NCBI GenBank assembly: GCA_025331445.1
Contig: JAIWNE010000034.1
Location: 124,001 to 188,000 of the forward strand
Direction of reading: 5' to 3'
DNA length: 64,000 nt
DNA from: Blakeslea trispora
Taxonomy: Eukaryota; Mucoromycota; Mucoromycetes; Mucorales; Choanephoraceae
In this document: piece after piece, positions 44,969 through 58,146 of the stretch
Numbering within the stretch: position 1 is the first letter of the stretch
Layout of the letters: each line of letters opens with the position of its first letter
The notes under the pieces: generated by a model
Seen by the model: only the letters and a program-made list of their open reading frames with translations
Told to the model about the DNA's origin: nothing
Databases searched by the model: none
Made by a program: the position numbers and the translations under genes

Positions 44969-47330
44969 ATGGTTAACGCTCTTGAAGAAAAGTCCATCAA
45001 CACTATTCGTGCCCTTGCTGCTGATGTAGTAGCTAAGGCTGCTTCTGGTCACCCTGGTGCTCCTATGGGTTTAGCTCCTATGGCACATGTCTTGTTCACA
45101 AAGTATCTTCATGCAAACCCCAAGAACCCTTATTTTATCAACCGTGATCGTTTTGTTCTCTCTAACGGTCACGCTTGTGCTCTTCAATATATCTTGCTTC
45201 ATCTCTTGGGTTACAATGTCTCCATGGATGATTTGAAGGAATTCCGTCAATTGAACTCAAAGTAAGTGAAAATCACCGTTTGACGCGTCTCAATATCAAT
45301 TGACAACTCTCTTTTTTTTTCAGGACTCCTGGTCACCCTGAACGCATTGATACTGAAGGTGTTGAAGTCACCACCGGTCCTCTTGGTCAAGGTATCTCAA
45401 ATGCTGTTGGTTTGGCCGCTGCTGAAGCTCATCTTGCCGCTACTTACAACCGTCCCGGTTTTGAAATCTTTAATAACTATACCTATGTCATCCTTGGTGA
45501 TGGTTGTCTCCAAGAAGGTGTCTCATCTGAAGCCAGTTCTCTTGCAGGTCATTTGAAGCTCGGCAAGCTTATTGCTTTCTACGATGATAACCACATCACT
45601 ATCGATGGTGACACTGCTGTTTCTTTCACAGAAGATGTCCTCAAGCGTTATGAATCCTATGGCTGGCATGTACAAACTGTCGACAACGGTGACAGTGATT
45701 GTGAATCTATTGCTAAGGCTGTCGAAGAAGCTCAAAAGGTTACTGATAAGCCTTCTCTTATCAAGATCAGAACAACTATTGGTATGTTTTTTCCTGAAAA
45801 AAATTAGTGTGTGGGCGTATGTGTGCGCGTTAACATGCGAGTCTGTGTAACGCACACGTTCATGCATGCCCTTTTTACTATTGATTTGAGCTTTTTGCTT
45901 ACCTTTCTTATCAATAGGTTTTGGTTCTCTTTTACAAGGTGAAGAAAAGGTTCACGGTGCCCCTCTCAAGGGTGAGTATTATTTTGGAACATGTGTTGTA
46001 CATAGCCACATAACTGACTCTTGTTACCTAGACGACGATATCAAACAAATCAAGGAAAAATTCGGTTTCAACCCCGATAAGAAATTCGAAGTTCCTAGTG
46101 ATGTAAGGATTACATAATAATTGGTTGGATATTATCTTTGTTGTTTCTGACCCATGTTTCATTTTTCAGGTCTACGATTTGTACCATAAGCGTGCTGAAG
46201 AAGGTGCTGAATATGAAGCCAAGTGGAACAAGCTCTTCAAGGAATACCAAGCCAAGTTCCCCAAGGAACACGCTGAAATTGAACGTCGTTTTGCCAACAA
46301 GTTGCCTGATGGTTGGGAAAAGATTCTTCCTCGTTTCACACCCAAGGATGGCGCTGTTGCCACACGTAAGTTGTCTGAAGGTGTCTTGACCGCCATTGAA
46401 TCTCAGCTTCCTGAACTCATTGGTGGTTCTGCTGATTTGACTGGTTCCAACTTGACACGTTGGAAGGATGCTGTTGATTTCCAACACCCCTCTACTGGTC
46501 TTGGTGACTACACCGGTCGTTACTTCCGTTTCGGTGTTCGTGAACATGGTATGTTTGCTTTCATGAACGGTTTGTCTGCTTACGGTGGTATCGTTCCCTA
46601 TGGTGGTACCTTCTTGAACTTCTTGACCTATGGTTGGGGTGCTGCTCGTCTTTCTGCCTTGGGCCGTATGCGTGTCATTTACATCATGACTCACGATTCC
46701 ATTGGTCTTGGTGAAGATGGTCCTACTCACCAACCTGTTGAAACCTTGGCCTTGACTCGTGCTACTCCCAACATGTTGACCATTCGTCCTGCTGATGGTA
46801 ACGAAGTTTCCGGTGCCTACTGGGCCGCTCTTACCAACTTGACTCGTCCTTCTGTTATTGCTCTCTCTCGTCAAGGCTTGCCTCAACTTGAAGGTAGTGC
46901 TCCCGAAAAGGTCTTGAAGGGTGCTTATGTTCTTAAGCCCGTCAAGGACCCCAAGGCTGTTCTCGTTGCTACTGGTTCTGAAGTTTCTCTTGCTGTTGAA
47001 TCCGCTCAAAAGTTGGCTGAAAAGGGTATCACTGTTCAAGTCGTCTCTATGCCTTGTTCTGAACTCTTTGACGAACAATCTCATGAATACAAGATGGAAG
47101 TCTTCCCTCAAAACGTTCCTGTTATCTCTATTGAATGTCTTACTACTTTCGGTTGGGAACGTTATGCTCACTCTTCTATTGGCTTGCGTACCTTCGGTTC
47201 TTCTGCTAAGGCTGAAGATTTGTTCAAGAAGTTCAACTTCATCCCTGAACATGTTGTTGCCAAGACTGAATCTGTTATTGAACACTTCAAGAAGCTTGGT
47301 TATGTTCCTCAAACCAACGTTCAACTTTAA
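44969..47330 (+). CDS. TKL1: Transketolase (5 exons)
   Basis: Exons 44969-45261, 45324-45781, 45918-45971, 46032-46102 and 46170-47330; 678 aa, the normal family length. Thiamine-diphosphate enzyme of the non-oxidative pentose phosphate pathway, cytosolic, transferring two-carbon units between sugar phosphates. Seen: N-terminal [18 protein letters not shown], the diphosphate-binding [20 protein letters not shown], the pyrimidine-domain [15 protein letters not shown] and [17 protein letters not shown]. Codon use is strongly biased (GGT, GTC, AAG, TTC), as expected of a highly expressed gene; this also creates a 410-codon antisense open frame that is not a gene. It is convergent with the subtilase gene, 134 bp between stops. 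Confidence 0.97.
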
Positions 47331-47464
47331 GTTAAATCCCATTTTTTTCTAAATCGCATAACTCTTTTATCTGTATCATAGTAACAATTATTTTTCTGCT
47401 TTATTAAATAAATGGAAAGTCATTTTCAATAGAAAATGACTTTGTTTATAAGAAAATTTTGATT

Positions 47465-50280
47465 TTAGTTCTTGACAACAATGTTGCCAGAAGTGTAGAC
47501 TTCCCAGCTGGATTTCTTGCTAGGATCAGCGAGCAACTTGAGGGCGCTAAGACGGAATTTGTAAGCACCGCTGGGAACAGGAATAGGGAGAGGAGCATTA
47601 GGAACAGAAGAAGGAACATAGGTACCATCCCAAGGAAGGTTGGTGAATTGAGATTCACTGACAAAGTTACGACCAAGGTAGTTAAGACCAGTCAAGAAGT
47701 TACCAAGAACCTTACCGGTTTCAGCATCCAAAAGTTCAGCCTTGATTTGGGGGGCAGGAGTCAAGAGACGGACAACAATAACAGGGGCAGACTTGGGGTT
47801 AGTACGGTCATAAGTGAAGGTATCAATTTGGTCGTATTCCTTGCTGTTGGAGTCCAAGACGGTGGGGAAACCCTTATCGAAGATGGGCAAAGTGTTTTGC
47901 TTACCAGCAACACCAAAGTAAGGAACCTTAACATCAACGTTGCTCTTTTGTTGCTTAGACTTGAAGTGAATGAAACCACCATAGAAGACATGGTCCTTAG
48001 GGTCAGTGCTGGGAGGAGTAACAGTAACCTTAACTTGTTGAGACTTGCCGGGAGCGAGCTTGAAGGTCTTGACAGAGAATCTAATCTTGGCAGCAGCATC
48101 AACATTCTTGGCAGGTTCGAGAGGAGTGTAACCAGTCTTGGCGACATCGTAAGGAGAAACACCAACAGCAACATCGTGAAGAGCTTCATATTGAACAGTC
48201 TTGGTACCATAGTTAGTGATAGTGATGGTTTGAGTTCTGTACTTGGTGGTAGCAGTGTCATTGAAAGTGATTTGAGCAGGAGAAGCGTGAACCTTTTGAG
48301 TGATAGCATCGTAGACTTGAACAAGACCAGCACCTTGACGAATAGGAGTATCGATAGAAGTAGATTGGTCAACAGGAACAGACAAGGCGTAGTTTTGGAA
48401 TTGTTCGTTAATGTACTTGATGGACTTGTTCTCTTTGCCGTGAGCGTGAAGGTACAAGGCCATTGAACCAGCAACGTAAGGAGCAGCCATGGAAGTACCA
48501 GACATAACACCCCAAGCACCAAGGTAACGAGGAACAGTAGAGTAGACAACACCACCAATACCAGCAATGTTGGGCTTGAACTTGAGTTCAGAAGAAGCAC
48601 CAAGACTGGAGAAAGAAGAAACAGTACCAGCATCAGCGACTGGAGAGACAGCACCAGCCTTATCGAAAGTAAGAGTAACAGCCTTGGACTTGGAGGCTTC
48701 AAGGATAGCCAAACCATCACCTCTGCTAATAGAAACGACAGGAACAGAAACACCGGGAGTAGAAGCAGAGAAAGTACCATCGACGTTGTTGTAAAGGACA
48801 ACACCAACAGCACCCTTAGCAGCAGCATTTTCGACCTTGGTTACAAAGGTACATGAACCTCTTTGAATAAGAGCAATCTTGCCACTGACGCCAGCAGGAA
48901 CACTTTCGGGAGTACAAGCTTCAGCGCCATTACCAGGTTGAGCATCACCGGCAACAACTTCACCATCCTTGATGGTATCGTCATTGCTAGCAGTGTACAA
49001 AATGTTACGATCAATACCACTAGCCTTGAAGTTCTTGGCAACATAGTAACCGTTTTGAATAGAAGCAACAGAGAAAGCACCATCGGCAGTACTGGGTTGA
49101 CCAACAGTGTAAATACCCTTGGCACCAGAGTTACCAGCAGAGATGACAACTAATAACAGATAAAAATGAATATACAGCCTCATGAGATAGAAGCACGAAT
49201 TTAATCTACATACCACTGACACCCTTGGCAACAATCTTGTCAACAACGGAGAGTTCAGCATCATCACCATTAGCCCAAGAGTTAGTTTCACCCAAAGACA
49301 AGTTAATAACGTGAGCACCAGCATCGTAGGCAGAGAGCAAACCTTGAATGACAACATCATTGGTAGTACTACCAGTACAACCAAAGACACGCCACATACC
49401 GAGGTTAGCTTCGGGGGCAACACCAGTGAAGTTCTAAAGAAATGATAACCAGATGTTAATTGATTGGACAAGTCAACAACGAAAAAAAAAAAGAATTACT
49501 TACAGTGGCTCTATCGTAACCAGCAATAATACCAGCAACGTGAGTACCGTGACCTTTTGACAACAATAGTTAGTTTACATCTAATCCCAAAAAAAATACT
49601 GCCGTTTACTTACCAGAGGCACCAGAATCAGCACCACAGTTATCAAGAGGATCACTGTCAGGCTTAGGTGTGTTACTACCAGTGTAAGCATCACCGACTA
49701 AATCGAAACCCTTGGAAACCTTGTAGCCTTTACCGAAACCACTACCGAAAGCAGGATGCATGTAATCGATACCGGTATCAAGGATAGCAACAAGAACACC
49801 CTTACCCTTGTTCTTGAGTTCAGTATGGACAAGATCAACTTGAGTCATACCGTGAGGCAAGACAGTGGGAACATCCTTTTTGCCTTTCTTGAGGGTGACT
49901 TCAGGACGAGCAATTCTTCTAACAGGGTAAACTGCCTTGACATCAGAGCGATCAAGAATGTTCTTCAATGCAGCAGCATGAACTTCGTCGTTTGAAGCTT
50001 CGACAGCAACAGTGACACCACTGAAGAAGCTATGGCTGAACTTTCTCTTGACCTTGACTTCAACATCTTCCTTTGAGCCTTGAACAGTTTGAGTGAAAGA
50101 TGAACCGGAAGGAACTTGGTTGGTGTTGAAACGAATGATGTATTGACCAGGAACAACGTTGTTGGAGCCTTTAGCGAGTTTAGGGTGTTCGATTTTGATA
50201 GCATCAGCTGTCATGACAAAGATTGCCATACAGACACCAGCCACCACTATGGGGAAGATTGAAAGTGAGTTCTTCTTCAT
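47465..50280 (-). CDS. Secreted subtilisin-like serine protease with PA insert (4 exons)
   Basis: Exons 49614-50280, 49504-49553, 49214-49433 and 47465-49149; 873 aa. Order: signal peptide (residues 1-27, ending TADA), an I9-type inhibitory prosegment (VPGQYIIRFN to AVYPV), then the S8 catalytic domain with Asp168 (VAILDTGIDYMHP), His224 (GHGTHVAGII), oxyanion Asn near 319 (VISAGNSG) and Ser near 532 (MSGTSMAAPYVAG). A protease-associated domain is inserted at about residues 355-475 (GKIALIQRGSCTFVTKVENA). A C-terminal Fn3-like region follows, as in Vpr/C5a-peptidase-type subtilases. All triad residues are present, so it should be active outside the cell in nutrition or cell-wall turnover. 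Codon use is highly biased, implying strong expression. Confidence 0.93.
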
Positions 50281-53200
50281 TATAAGAAAGGAAGGACGGG
50301 GTTAAACAAGAGTTAAAGGAGAGTAACTGTGAATGTTTTGATGATTTTGAAAACGTTCTTGTTCCTGATTGCTTTTATATGTTTCGTCAAAACAAGTGTT
50401 ACTTGATAGAATTCAAAATGTGGGAGAAGTAACAGTAAGCGCAGATCAAAAAGTATCAACTACACATGTCAAGATACCTTGATTTGGATAGTCTATGCCT
50501 AGTTTAGGAAGAAAAGCCAATAATGGTCATGGCAAATCCTGATATGCTTGTACTACATCAATCAGGGCACACTTTCCAGTTAAAGGAATTATCGATTGCT
50601 TGTCTATTTGGAAACCTTACCAGGTAATGGGTCCGTTCATCAATTGTCAGTGTTGAGAAACAAAATTTATTGTTGGGTGGGTCTATTTGAGTGATACAAG
50701 TGTTTTGCAGTTAGAATTTTTTCATGAGAATCACTTGTTTTGTAGGTTGTCTGTAGAAAGCCTACATTGTCTACTACAATCTATAAACCAGAAAAAGAAA
50801 ATGCCAAACCATAAGCACATGTGATAAGATATAAAGTTGGATTTAAGCGCCAGCCAAGAGCAGGTATTGGCTACTTGAAATTCGTTTTTTTACTTCAAAG
50901 GGTGGCGCTGCACGTTGTATTTGACGGAATAAAGAAATTTGTTCCCTTTAGGATTATCTAGCATTTGTCTCACAAAGCTTTGGAAGAATTCTATATACCC
51001 AAAATTTGAGATTCAAACTAAGTTATGAAAATGCATTAGAGAATATAAGTTTGAATCTTCAAATTGCTAAACGGCATGAAAACTCTTGATTACAAACAGA
51101 CTTTTGAAGCAAGATGAATTGTGTTTCACGCATTCGCTTTGTTTAAAAAGCAATAATGTTAAAAGCTAGTGTTTGGTCATGTCTATTATCATACTTGTAT
51201 CCATATCGCAGAAAGCACGTAATTCTGGTCTTTTGAGTGTATGCAACAACAGCGGCATTAGTGTGCATGATTTCTTTATACTGAGTACAATGTGTCGGTA
51301 TACCAAGTTCTTCTGAGTTGCAGTTTAGCTGAATCTCGATTATTCATCAAACTCTGTTTTGTTTTTTCTCATAGAAGTTAGGCACAGTGATACTAAGTTG
51401 TATCTAAAACAGAAGAAACAAAGCTATGATTTTTTCGATAATATTCTTTACAATCTGTCGAATCTAGCTGGTTAAGTTTATACATTAAAAGCATTGTGAC
51501 ACTGTAACTTAATTGTGTAGAATCAATGTGTTTTTTGTTTTTCAGATGAAAAAAAAAAGACGCTGCTTTTCTTTTAAGCAAAGCCATACCCTACCTTCTC
51601 AACTGAATGTATAGTGGCTATGTCAATCAATATCAACACTTCAAATGTTTGCAAGGCCAAAGACATTAAGACCCCAAAAAACCTTATTATGAGAGTATAA
51701 TTGTGCCAAATACTTTACACAAGACTTCCATGTGTAACCAATGCCTAAATGGTTTTGAAAAGGTCAAATAAACAGACAATCGAATGATTTTGAATGTATG
51801 TGGTAAGCTTTTTATTAATTGCAAGTACTATTGCTGTATATATAACTGAAAAGAAGCTATAGAAGAGGTATAATTTGAAGCTGCACTTGTGGAATAAGCA
51901 ATACCAGGAATATCCTACATGTGTATATTTGAGCTTTTTTTTTTATTCGGCACAGCTGTTCATACCAAATAAACAGATTGGCAAGCTGACAGAAGCTACA
52001 AAAGACAAGAAAAAGCATCTTTTCGATGAAACAAAATTTGTTGAATGAAATTTGTTGACGCTTAGTGAACTAGAGATTGAACTGAAGCTATAGTATAGAA
52101 CATTACCTTAAGATAACACAAATACCATCTAATATCTCTATATTCTTGCTTCGCCTTATACTAAATGTGAACACCAAACCATTATTGGTTAGTCACTATG
52201 TCCCACTTGAGTATTTTTATTGCTTGCTCATCTCTTGTTAGCGAGAAGGTAGAAACAAAAACGATAAATTGGTCTTTTTCAAAAGCTTGACCAACAACAT
52301 CATGCTATCATTCATGTTCTGTTTGTATTAACCCATCCTTGTTACTTGATTGCTTTTTCAATCTCAGGATGCTCATTGCACGATGAGTATACTTTGATTG
52401 AAGCCAACTGTAAACCTAATGCAGTTGAACAAAAAGATCAAGATGGACTAATGTAACAATAGATTTGTCCTCCAATCAAAATATTAAATACCGATAACGA
52501 ATTGAAATCAATAAAACACTCAATTTCATTGTTTCACGACCTTTAACTGTTTGTAACAAGGCATGAATTGGCTATATAATTTGTAACAGGATCGCTTCTT
52601 AATCAATTGAGTGAATTTGTCCTTCAGACAAAGAGCAAGATTTTTCTTCTTTAGCATACAGTTTTGCTATACACAATTGCATATACTCATAAACTAAAAG
52701 ACTAAAGAAAATCAGCTTCATATTAGCCCGCCTAATTCCCACTACATTGTTGATAACTTATCTTGATAATTCTTATCTACACGTTATTCATTGTTTCCTA
52801 ATACTCTTTGTATACTTTGGGCTGATATTATTTGATATAGGTCATTTGGTATGTTGAGATAAATTTAACACAGGGTTTAAGCTTTTCAGTAGAGTATTAC
52901 AGGGACTTCTCAAATCACCCAACAGAATACAAAAGTGTTCTTAGTACTATATCATTAAGGGTCTCAGGATTTAAGAGGTGTCACTTTTTGAGTTATTTCC
53001 TCCAATACTTGGGCTTGTGTCATGTTGTTGCAAGCAAGCTTTTCTACCTGTATCTTTATAAGCTCCAACCATTTTTTTTTTGGTTTGACAGAGCATAATC
53101 TATTTTTGGCAGCACTTAATTATCTTTTTTTTTTCAAGCCAAATTGAGTTCTTTGTTTAAAATTTTATCCCAAATGTGATCGAATGTCTTATTCATTCTC

Positions 53201-55171
53201 TGCAATCTTCAAGAGTAACTGAAGATCCAGCTTCTTGGATTCTTGACATTAGAGTGTTCATATCTGTTAAAGGCTCTCGTCTAACATGTCGCTTGATTTC
53301 AGACCAGCAGAGCTCAATGGCATTAAGAAAAGGAGAGTAAAGGGAGGGAGGGAGGGATAGGAGGAGAAGACTTTTGTATCTTCGCTTGCTGATAAGGTCT
53401 TCTATAAACCCTGAGTAGTGTACTCGACAGATATTCATCACAGTTAGAAGCCTTTCATATCATTCTGATCAGGAATATACAGCATACTTTCTATGAATTT
53501 TCACTACATGATACTTTTTTTCGGAGGCTGTTTGTCCTTCTTCAGCGCAATTTTTTTCCTGAGCTTCTTTAAATTACCAGCTTTTAGTGTTTTCACTTTC
53601 AATAGACTTGCAAGCTCATATAGACCAATGCACCCAATTAAGCTAATGCTTGCTCCTTTTATTGTATGAACCTTGGAACTAGCAGGAATGTCTTTCTTGA
53701 GCTATGCTTGAGTTCTCGCCAAATGAAAGTTGAACTCAGACACCTCGATGAACATGGAACTCTTCATGAAATCGACACCAATTTCTTTCCAATGAGATGC
53801 TTTTGTATATACTCTCATCTAATGTTCTCTTCAAGTCTCGTACTGTTAGGTATCTCTTGCTCATCTCCATAGAGAGATTATACTTTCTAATCAAGTGATA
53901 ATACACTCCTATAAGAGTTATCTTCAAGTCAGGAAAGGCTTCTAACAAAGCCTTGTGGGCCTCGCCAATGGTAGAAGAAGAGTTTCGATCAACGTGGTAT
54001 GTAAACATTAATCCTGGTAACTTCTACATTTAAAATACAATCAGAAGAAAAATAAAGTTACTCCAAACAAGTTCGTCAACCCTTTCAAAGTAAGACATTC
54101 TGTTTTTCCCGAATCCAGTATTGCAAGTGAAGATCGCTCCATGCAGTAATACTCCACCTTCTACCAAAAATACAAAGGATAATTGATGCGACTCTCAGAA
54201 AGCTGAAGCAGGGTATATACAGCTTCTTAAGTGTCTTCAACGTATTCAACTGCTAAGGCTTTTTTGGTCCTTGTCGACTCTAAGTATTAGTTTATGACTT
54301 TTCTCTTTACGAGTAAATTCATAGTCTAATTGTATAATAGCTTGAGTCTTTTTTTTTTACAGACCAAATCTCTGTCAGAGTCTCAAGTTTAAACTATTTC
54401 TATAAAATCGAATAACGCCTTTCAAAGAGCATCGCTATATTTTTTTTTAGCTCACTAAAGGTATAGTTAAGCAAACAAGTTTTATGATTATAACTGTAAA
54501 CTTATATGAATACTCATGTGAAGTGTAAAGACAGTAGTAACTAACTGACATATCGAAAAGATTTAGCTAGAATAAGTGAAAAGAAGCCTAGTTTGCAAGT
54601 GATATACTCAACCAGCCATAAAAAAAAAACTAAGGAAGCGCAGGACAAAGCAATAGTCAAACAAAAAATTGATTCGGCTACAATCAGCATATTGGATTAT
54701 AAGCTACTAGTCGGCCTACTCGCTACGCTCGTATAAGCTATTGTGTTGACTAAGAAAGAGATAAATGTCAGAGCATACTTTTATGTTTTAAGATGAATCA
54801 ATCTAAGAAAATATTCTGCAATGCACCCCACGAATACCCGATAAAAGCGATATATAATCTCTCTCTTCTATTTTTATTAGGCGCGTGCTCTTTCAAGTTA
54901 AATCAGAAACAGTTCTTTCGTGTATTTTGCATAAGCAATATTGGCCATTGACTTTTTAGGCGTTTGTTGTTATATTCTATTAAATTCAAAGTCAGTCAGC
55001 TTTGAGGTGGAAGAATCAACCTGAAAAAGGTAATAAAATTACAAAGCCTAAATTTGGAAAAGAGGATGTAAACAACATAAAAAAAAGGATTATGCCTTAA
55101 GTGCATTATTCTTTCTTTCTTTCTTTTTATTACCGCAAAAACATAACACTTTAATTACAAGAAAATAAGCC
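50281..55171. other. Gene-poor island with a transposase relic
   Basis: About 4.9 kb without a living gene. It holds the decayed transposase at about 53160-54011. A small GC-richer patch (about 54700-54740, GGCCTACTCGCTACGCTCG) stands out from the AT-rich background. The first 400 bp should include the promoter of the subtilase gene. Confidence 0.5.
53160..54011 (-). pseudogene. Decayed IS630/pogo-type DDE transposase
   Basis: Minus-strand fragments in order: an N-terminal helix-turn-helix part (TIGEAHKALLEAFPDLKITL, YYHLIRKYNLSMEMSKRYL), a middle DDE part (MFIEVSEFNFHLARTQA, VHTIKGASISLIGCIGLYEL), and a C-terminal part (LYSPFLNAIELCWSEIKRHV, SSVTLEDCRE). They resemble transposases common in Mucorales genomes, with the usual VFIDEAGFN altered to MFIEVSEFN and a stop replacing the Trp after CRE. 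The second catalytic Asp region is not recognisable. Frameshifts and stops show it is dead. Terminal repeats were not found. Confidence 0.8.
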
Positions 55172-57911
55172 ATGGCTACAAAATTGAATTTTGCAGACAA
55201 TTTTTGGGTAGAGTAATATCTGATGTAACCAGCAACACAAACTTATTCCTATTCATGCAGGAAAATATAGATAGAAATGGTATCACCATTCTAATGGAGC
55301 GAATGCGTGGTGCCAAACAAACTTGTGAAAGATTTAAAAACGCATACGAAGCTAGGTAAATAATAATAATAATAGAGTCAAACAAGATAGATTTGATACT
55401 GACACAAACAAAAAGGGCCTTGTTAGAAGAGGAATATGGCAAGACATTACTTCAGATTGCTCAAAAGCAAAAACCTTCTAGTACCGAAAACGGCACTAGT
55501 CAAGCTGCTATGGATGTAGTTCAGAAAGAGTTTATGTCGATTGCTGAATCGCATATGCATTTAGCAAACCTTCTGCGCGAAAATGTCAATTCTCCTCTGG
55601 CAAAACTTTTGGATAGACAAAAGACAATACGAAAGGAGGTAAGCATTCCACAACCAATAGATCGAAATTAGAGCTTGACAGTGTTCTTATTTATGCAATC
55701 AGCTACAAGCATCCATTCAGAAGTTATACAGTAAACGTCAACTCCAGGCCCATTTTGTTCGAAGGGTAAAAACAAGCAAAACAGACAAGGGTCAATCGAT
55801 ACTAAACTCTTTGTAGGCACATAAACGACACAATCTTGAAATTGAAAAAGCAAACTTGCTTGTTCAGCAGCAAACAAATGAAAAGGATAAATTGATAAAG
55901 TTCAAATCAGCCGAAGTAACCATTGATAAGCTGAAAAAGATATACGATGAAGGACTGGTGGATTTAAAGAAAATAACGGATGAATGGAATAATGAATGGA
56001 GAAAAACCTGTGAGGTAACTTGAAGCTTCATGATTTATAGAGCAAACTTACTGAACCAAAGGTACAGAATTTTGAGAAATTAGAGCAAGAAAGGCTTGAG
56101 TTTTTCAAATCCAACCTGTCTAATTATGCGAATCTGATGCTTGGGAATCTGGAGAATGAGATACAGGCTTGTGAACGAATAAACTCTCAAGCTGCAGCCA
56201 TCAATGTGGAAGCTGATCTTGCTAGCTTTGTAAAGGAAAACAAGTCAAGCAATGTTGTTCCTTGTACGTATTTGTTCTGTATAGTGTGGTTTATGAATAA
56301 CTGAAAACATATCTTTTGTTGGTATAGCGCCCATAGAATATATAAAAATACATGCACACTATGATGCTAACCAAGAGAAAGAATCAAAGTATACAACGCA
56401 TGCCTTCAAAGAAGGAGCAGACAATGATGAGCACAGCGAATCAGAAGAACGATCTCATGTTCCAGTCACAAGAAAGAGAGCCTCAACCATGTCTAACTTA
56501 CCTAAAACTCAGCAGATTTTGGTGGTAGACAAGCATAGAATTGCTGATGGTAAATTAGATGCCTTACCAGCTTCAGAGACGCCTTCCAAACAAGAGCCTT
56601 ATTTGATGATGGGCATCATGGAAGTGTATCCTTCAGACGAAGAGGATGATGAAGAGGAATATGAATATATAACTGAAACAGAATCTGAGAATGAAGACGA
56701 AAAGGATGGCCACTACGAAAAGCCAGGTGAAGCCGAAAGAGAAAACGTAGAGCCAATCTGTGTTGAGGAAGAGTTCAAGAACGTTGTACCCCATTCTGAG
56801 GATGTCAAGATGTCAAAAGAAGAGGCAAAAGCCATAGAGCCAACCAAAGGCATGTCTGTAGATGCTTTATCTGATACAAACAGAGTATCTTCCTTTATTG
56901 AAAATGCAGCTTCCGTTCCTTCTGATCATCCAGAAACTTCCAGTTATGACTTACCCACCCATTTGGAGCAATATAGTAGTAAGTAATCAGAAAAGCAAAA
57001 TTTCTTGGGAGCTAGGATAATTTTGCTAATTCTAATTGATAGCGACTGATCATGAATACGATGTGACATCTCCTTCTGAAGCAGCTGCCTTCGAGTTGGA
57101 TGATATGTTGAGAAAGCTTGACGCTAAGCGAATTGGTCGTGCAGAAGAGGAGAATGCACGCGAGCAACCAAGCATTCGACCCACCGCCTCCACATCATCA
57201 CCTAGCCTGTTACAAAAGCAGCAGAATAGAAGAAGTTATATTTCATCTCAACACTATCAATCGAAACAAAGACCTATGTTTAATAACACATCATCGCGCC
57301 GCATGAGTACTATCGAAACAACACAGTCCTCTTTTGACTCTTTAAGAAGCAACTCAAACGACTTTTATGACCCGTTCAATTCGCTTTCCTCAAAGGAGAC
57401 AAGAAGCGACAATAACAGCAGCAGACGGAGAAGTTTTGTTGATAGTCCTACATCTCAGCAACCATCAGCTCAGACTATTCGCGAGAGGATGCTACTTAGA
57501 AACAGTAATGAGCAATCAAAGTCGTATCAAAGCAACACCTCTTCTAAAGACATCTATGACGTTAGCAGCAAAAACTACGATAGTTCAATAAGATCAAGTA
57601 ACAGCATTAATACCCTCGGATCAAACAAAAATAACTTTGTCGATTATGGTAAAAGAAAAAAAGTTATTGAAGCAATTCAGATCAAATATACTCATTGAAA
57701 TTTATTTGTTGTAGCCGTTGCCTTATACGATTACGATATGGCTGATGAAGGTGAAATTTCATTCAAGGAAGGCGATTTACTTGGTATTATTTCTAAAAGT
57801 AAAGATGAAGAACAAGGATGGTGGGAAGCAAGCTTGTTGAATCGCAAAAGTCACAAGGTGATACAATCAGGATTGGTACCAAGTAATTTCTTGGAGCTTG
57901 TGGCGAAATAA
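55172..57911 (+). CDS. F-BAR and SH3 domain protein (Cdc15/Imp2/Hof1-like), 9 exons
   Basis: Exons 55172-55207, 55261-55355, 55416-55638, 55703-55765, 55817-56014, 56062-56263, 56328-56978, 57043-57648 and 57715-57911; 756 aa. The N-terminal F-BAR domain starts MATKLNFADNFWENIDRNGI and runs as helices to about residue 270. A central disordered part of about 420 residues is acidic, then Ser/Asn/Arg-rich with many potential phosphosites. A C-terminal SH3 domain ends the protein (AVALYDYDMADEGEISFKEG, WWEASLL, GLVPSNFLEL). This architecture is that of septation proteins that curve membrane and recruit formins and myosins at the cytokinetic ring. Bzz1-type endocytic proteins are the main alternative, but they usually have two SH3 domains. 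Confidence 0.88.
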
Positions 57912-58146
57912 ATTAAAAGCCATTCTCTTTAATGAAGTATCTTGGATAATAATCTTTAATAAACAACAGCTTAAGGCCGTTGCCCACCTTTTTTTTCTTT
58001 TTGCACAAATCGCAAGAATATCTTTGCTGTTCATGAATCCAGTTTGCGATTAATGATAGCTCTTGGCAAGAAGCGCATTTTTTTTGAAAATTTGCGGACT
58101 CAAAAATGGTTAAAGTACAAACACTTTTCTTTCTGTAAACCAACTT

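Noticed and set aside
46110..47342. 410-codon minus-strand frame
   Set aside because: Antisense to the last transketolase exon; caused by biased codons. The sense strand encodes clear transketolase motifs.
47459..48466. 335-codon plus-strand frame and a 355-codon shifted minus frame
   Set aside because: Shadows of the codon-biased subtilase exon; low-complexity compositions without domains.
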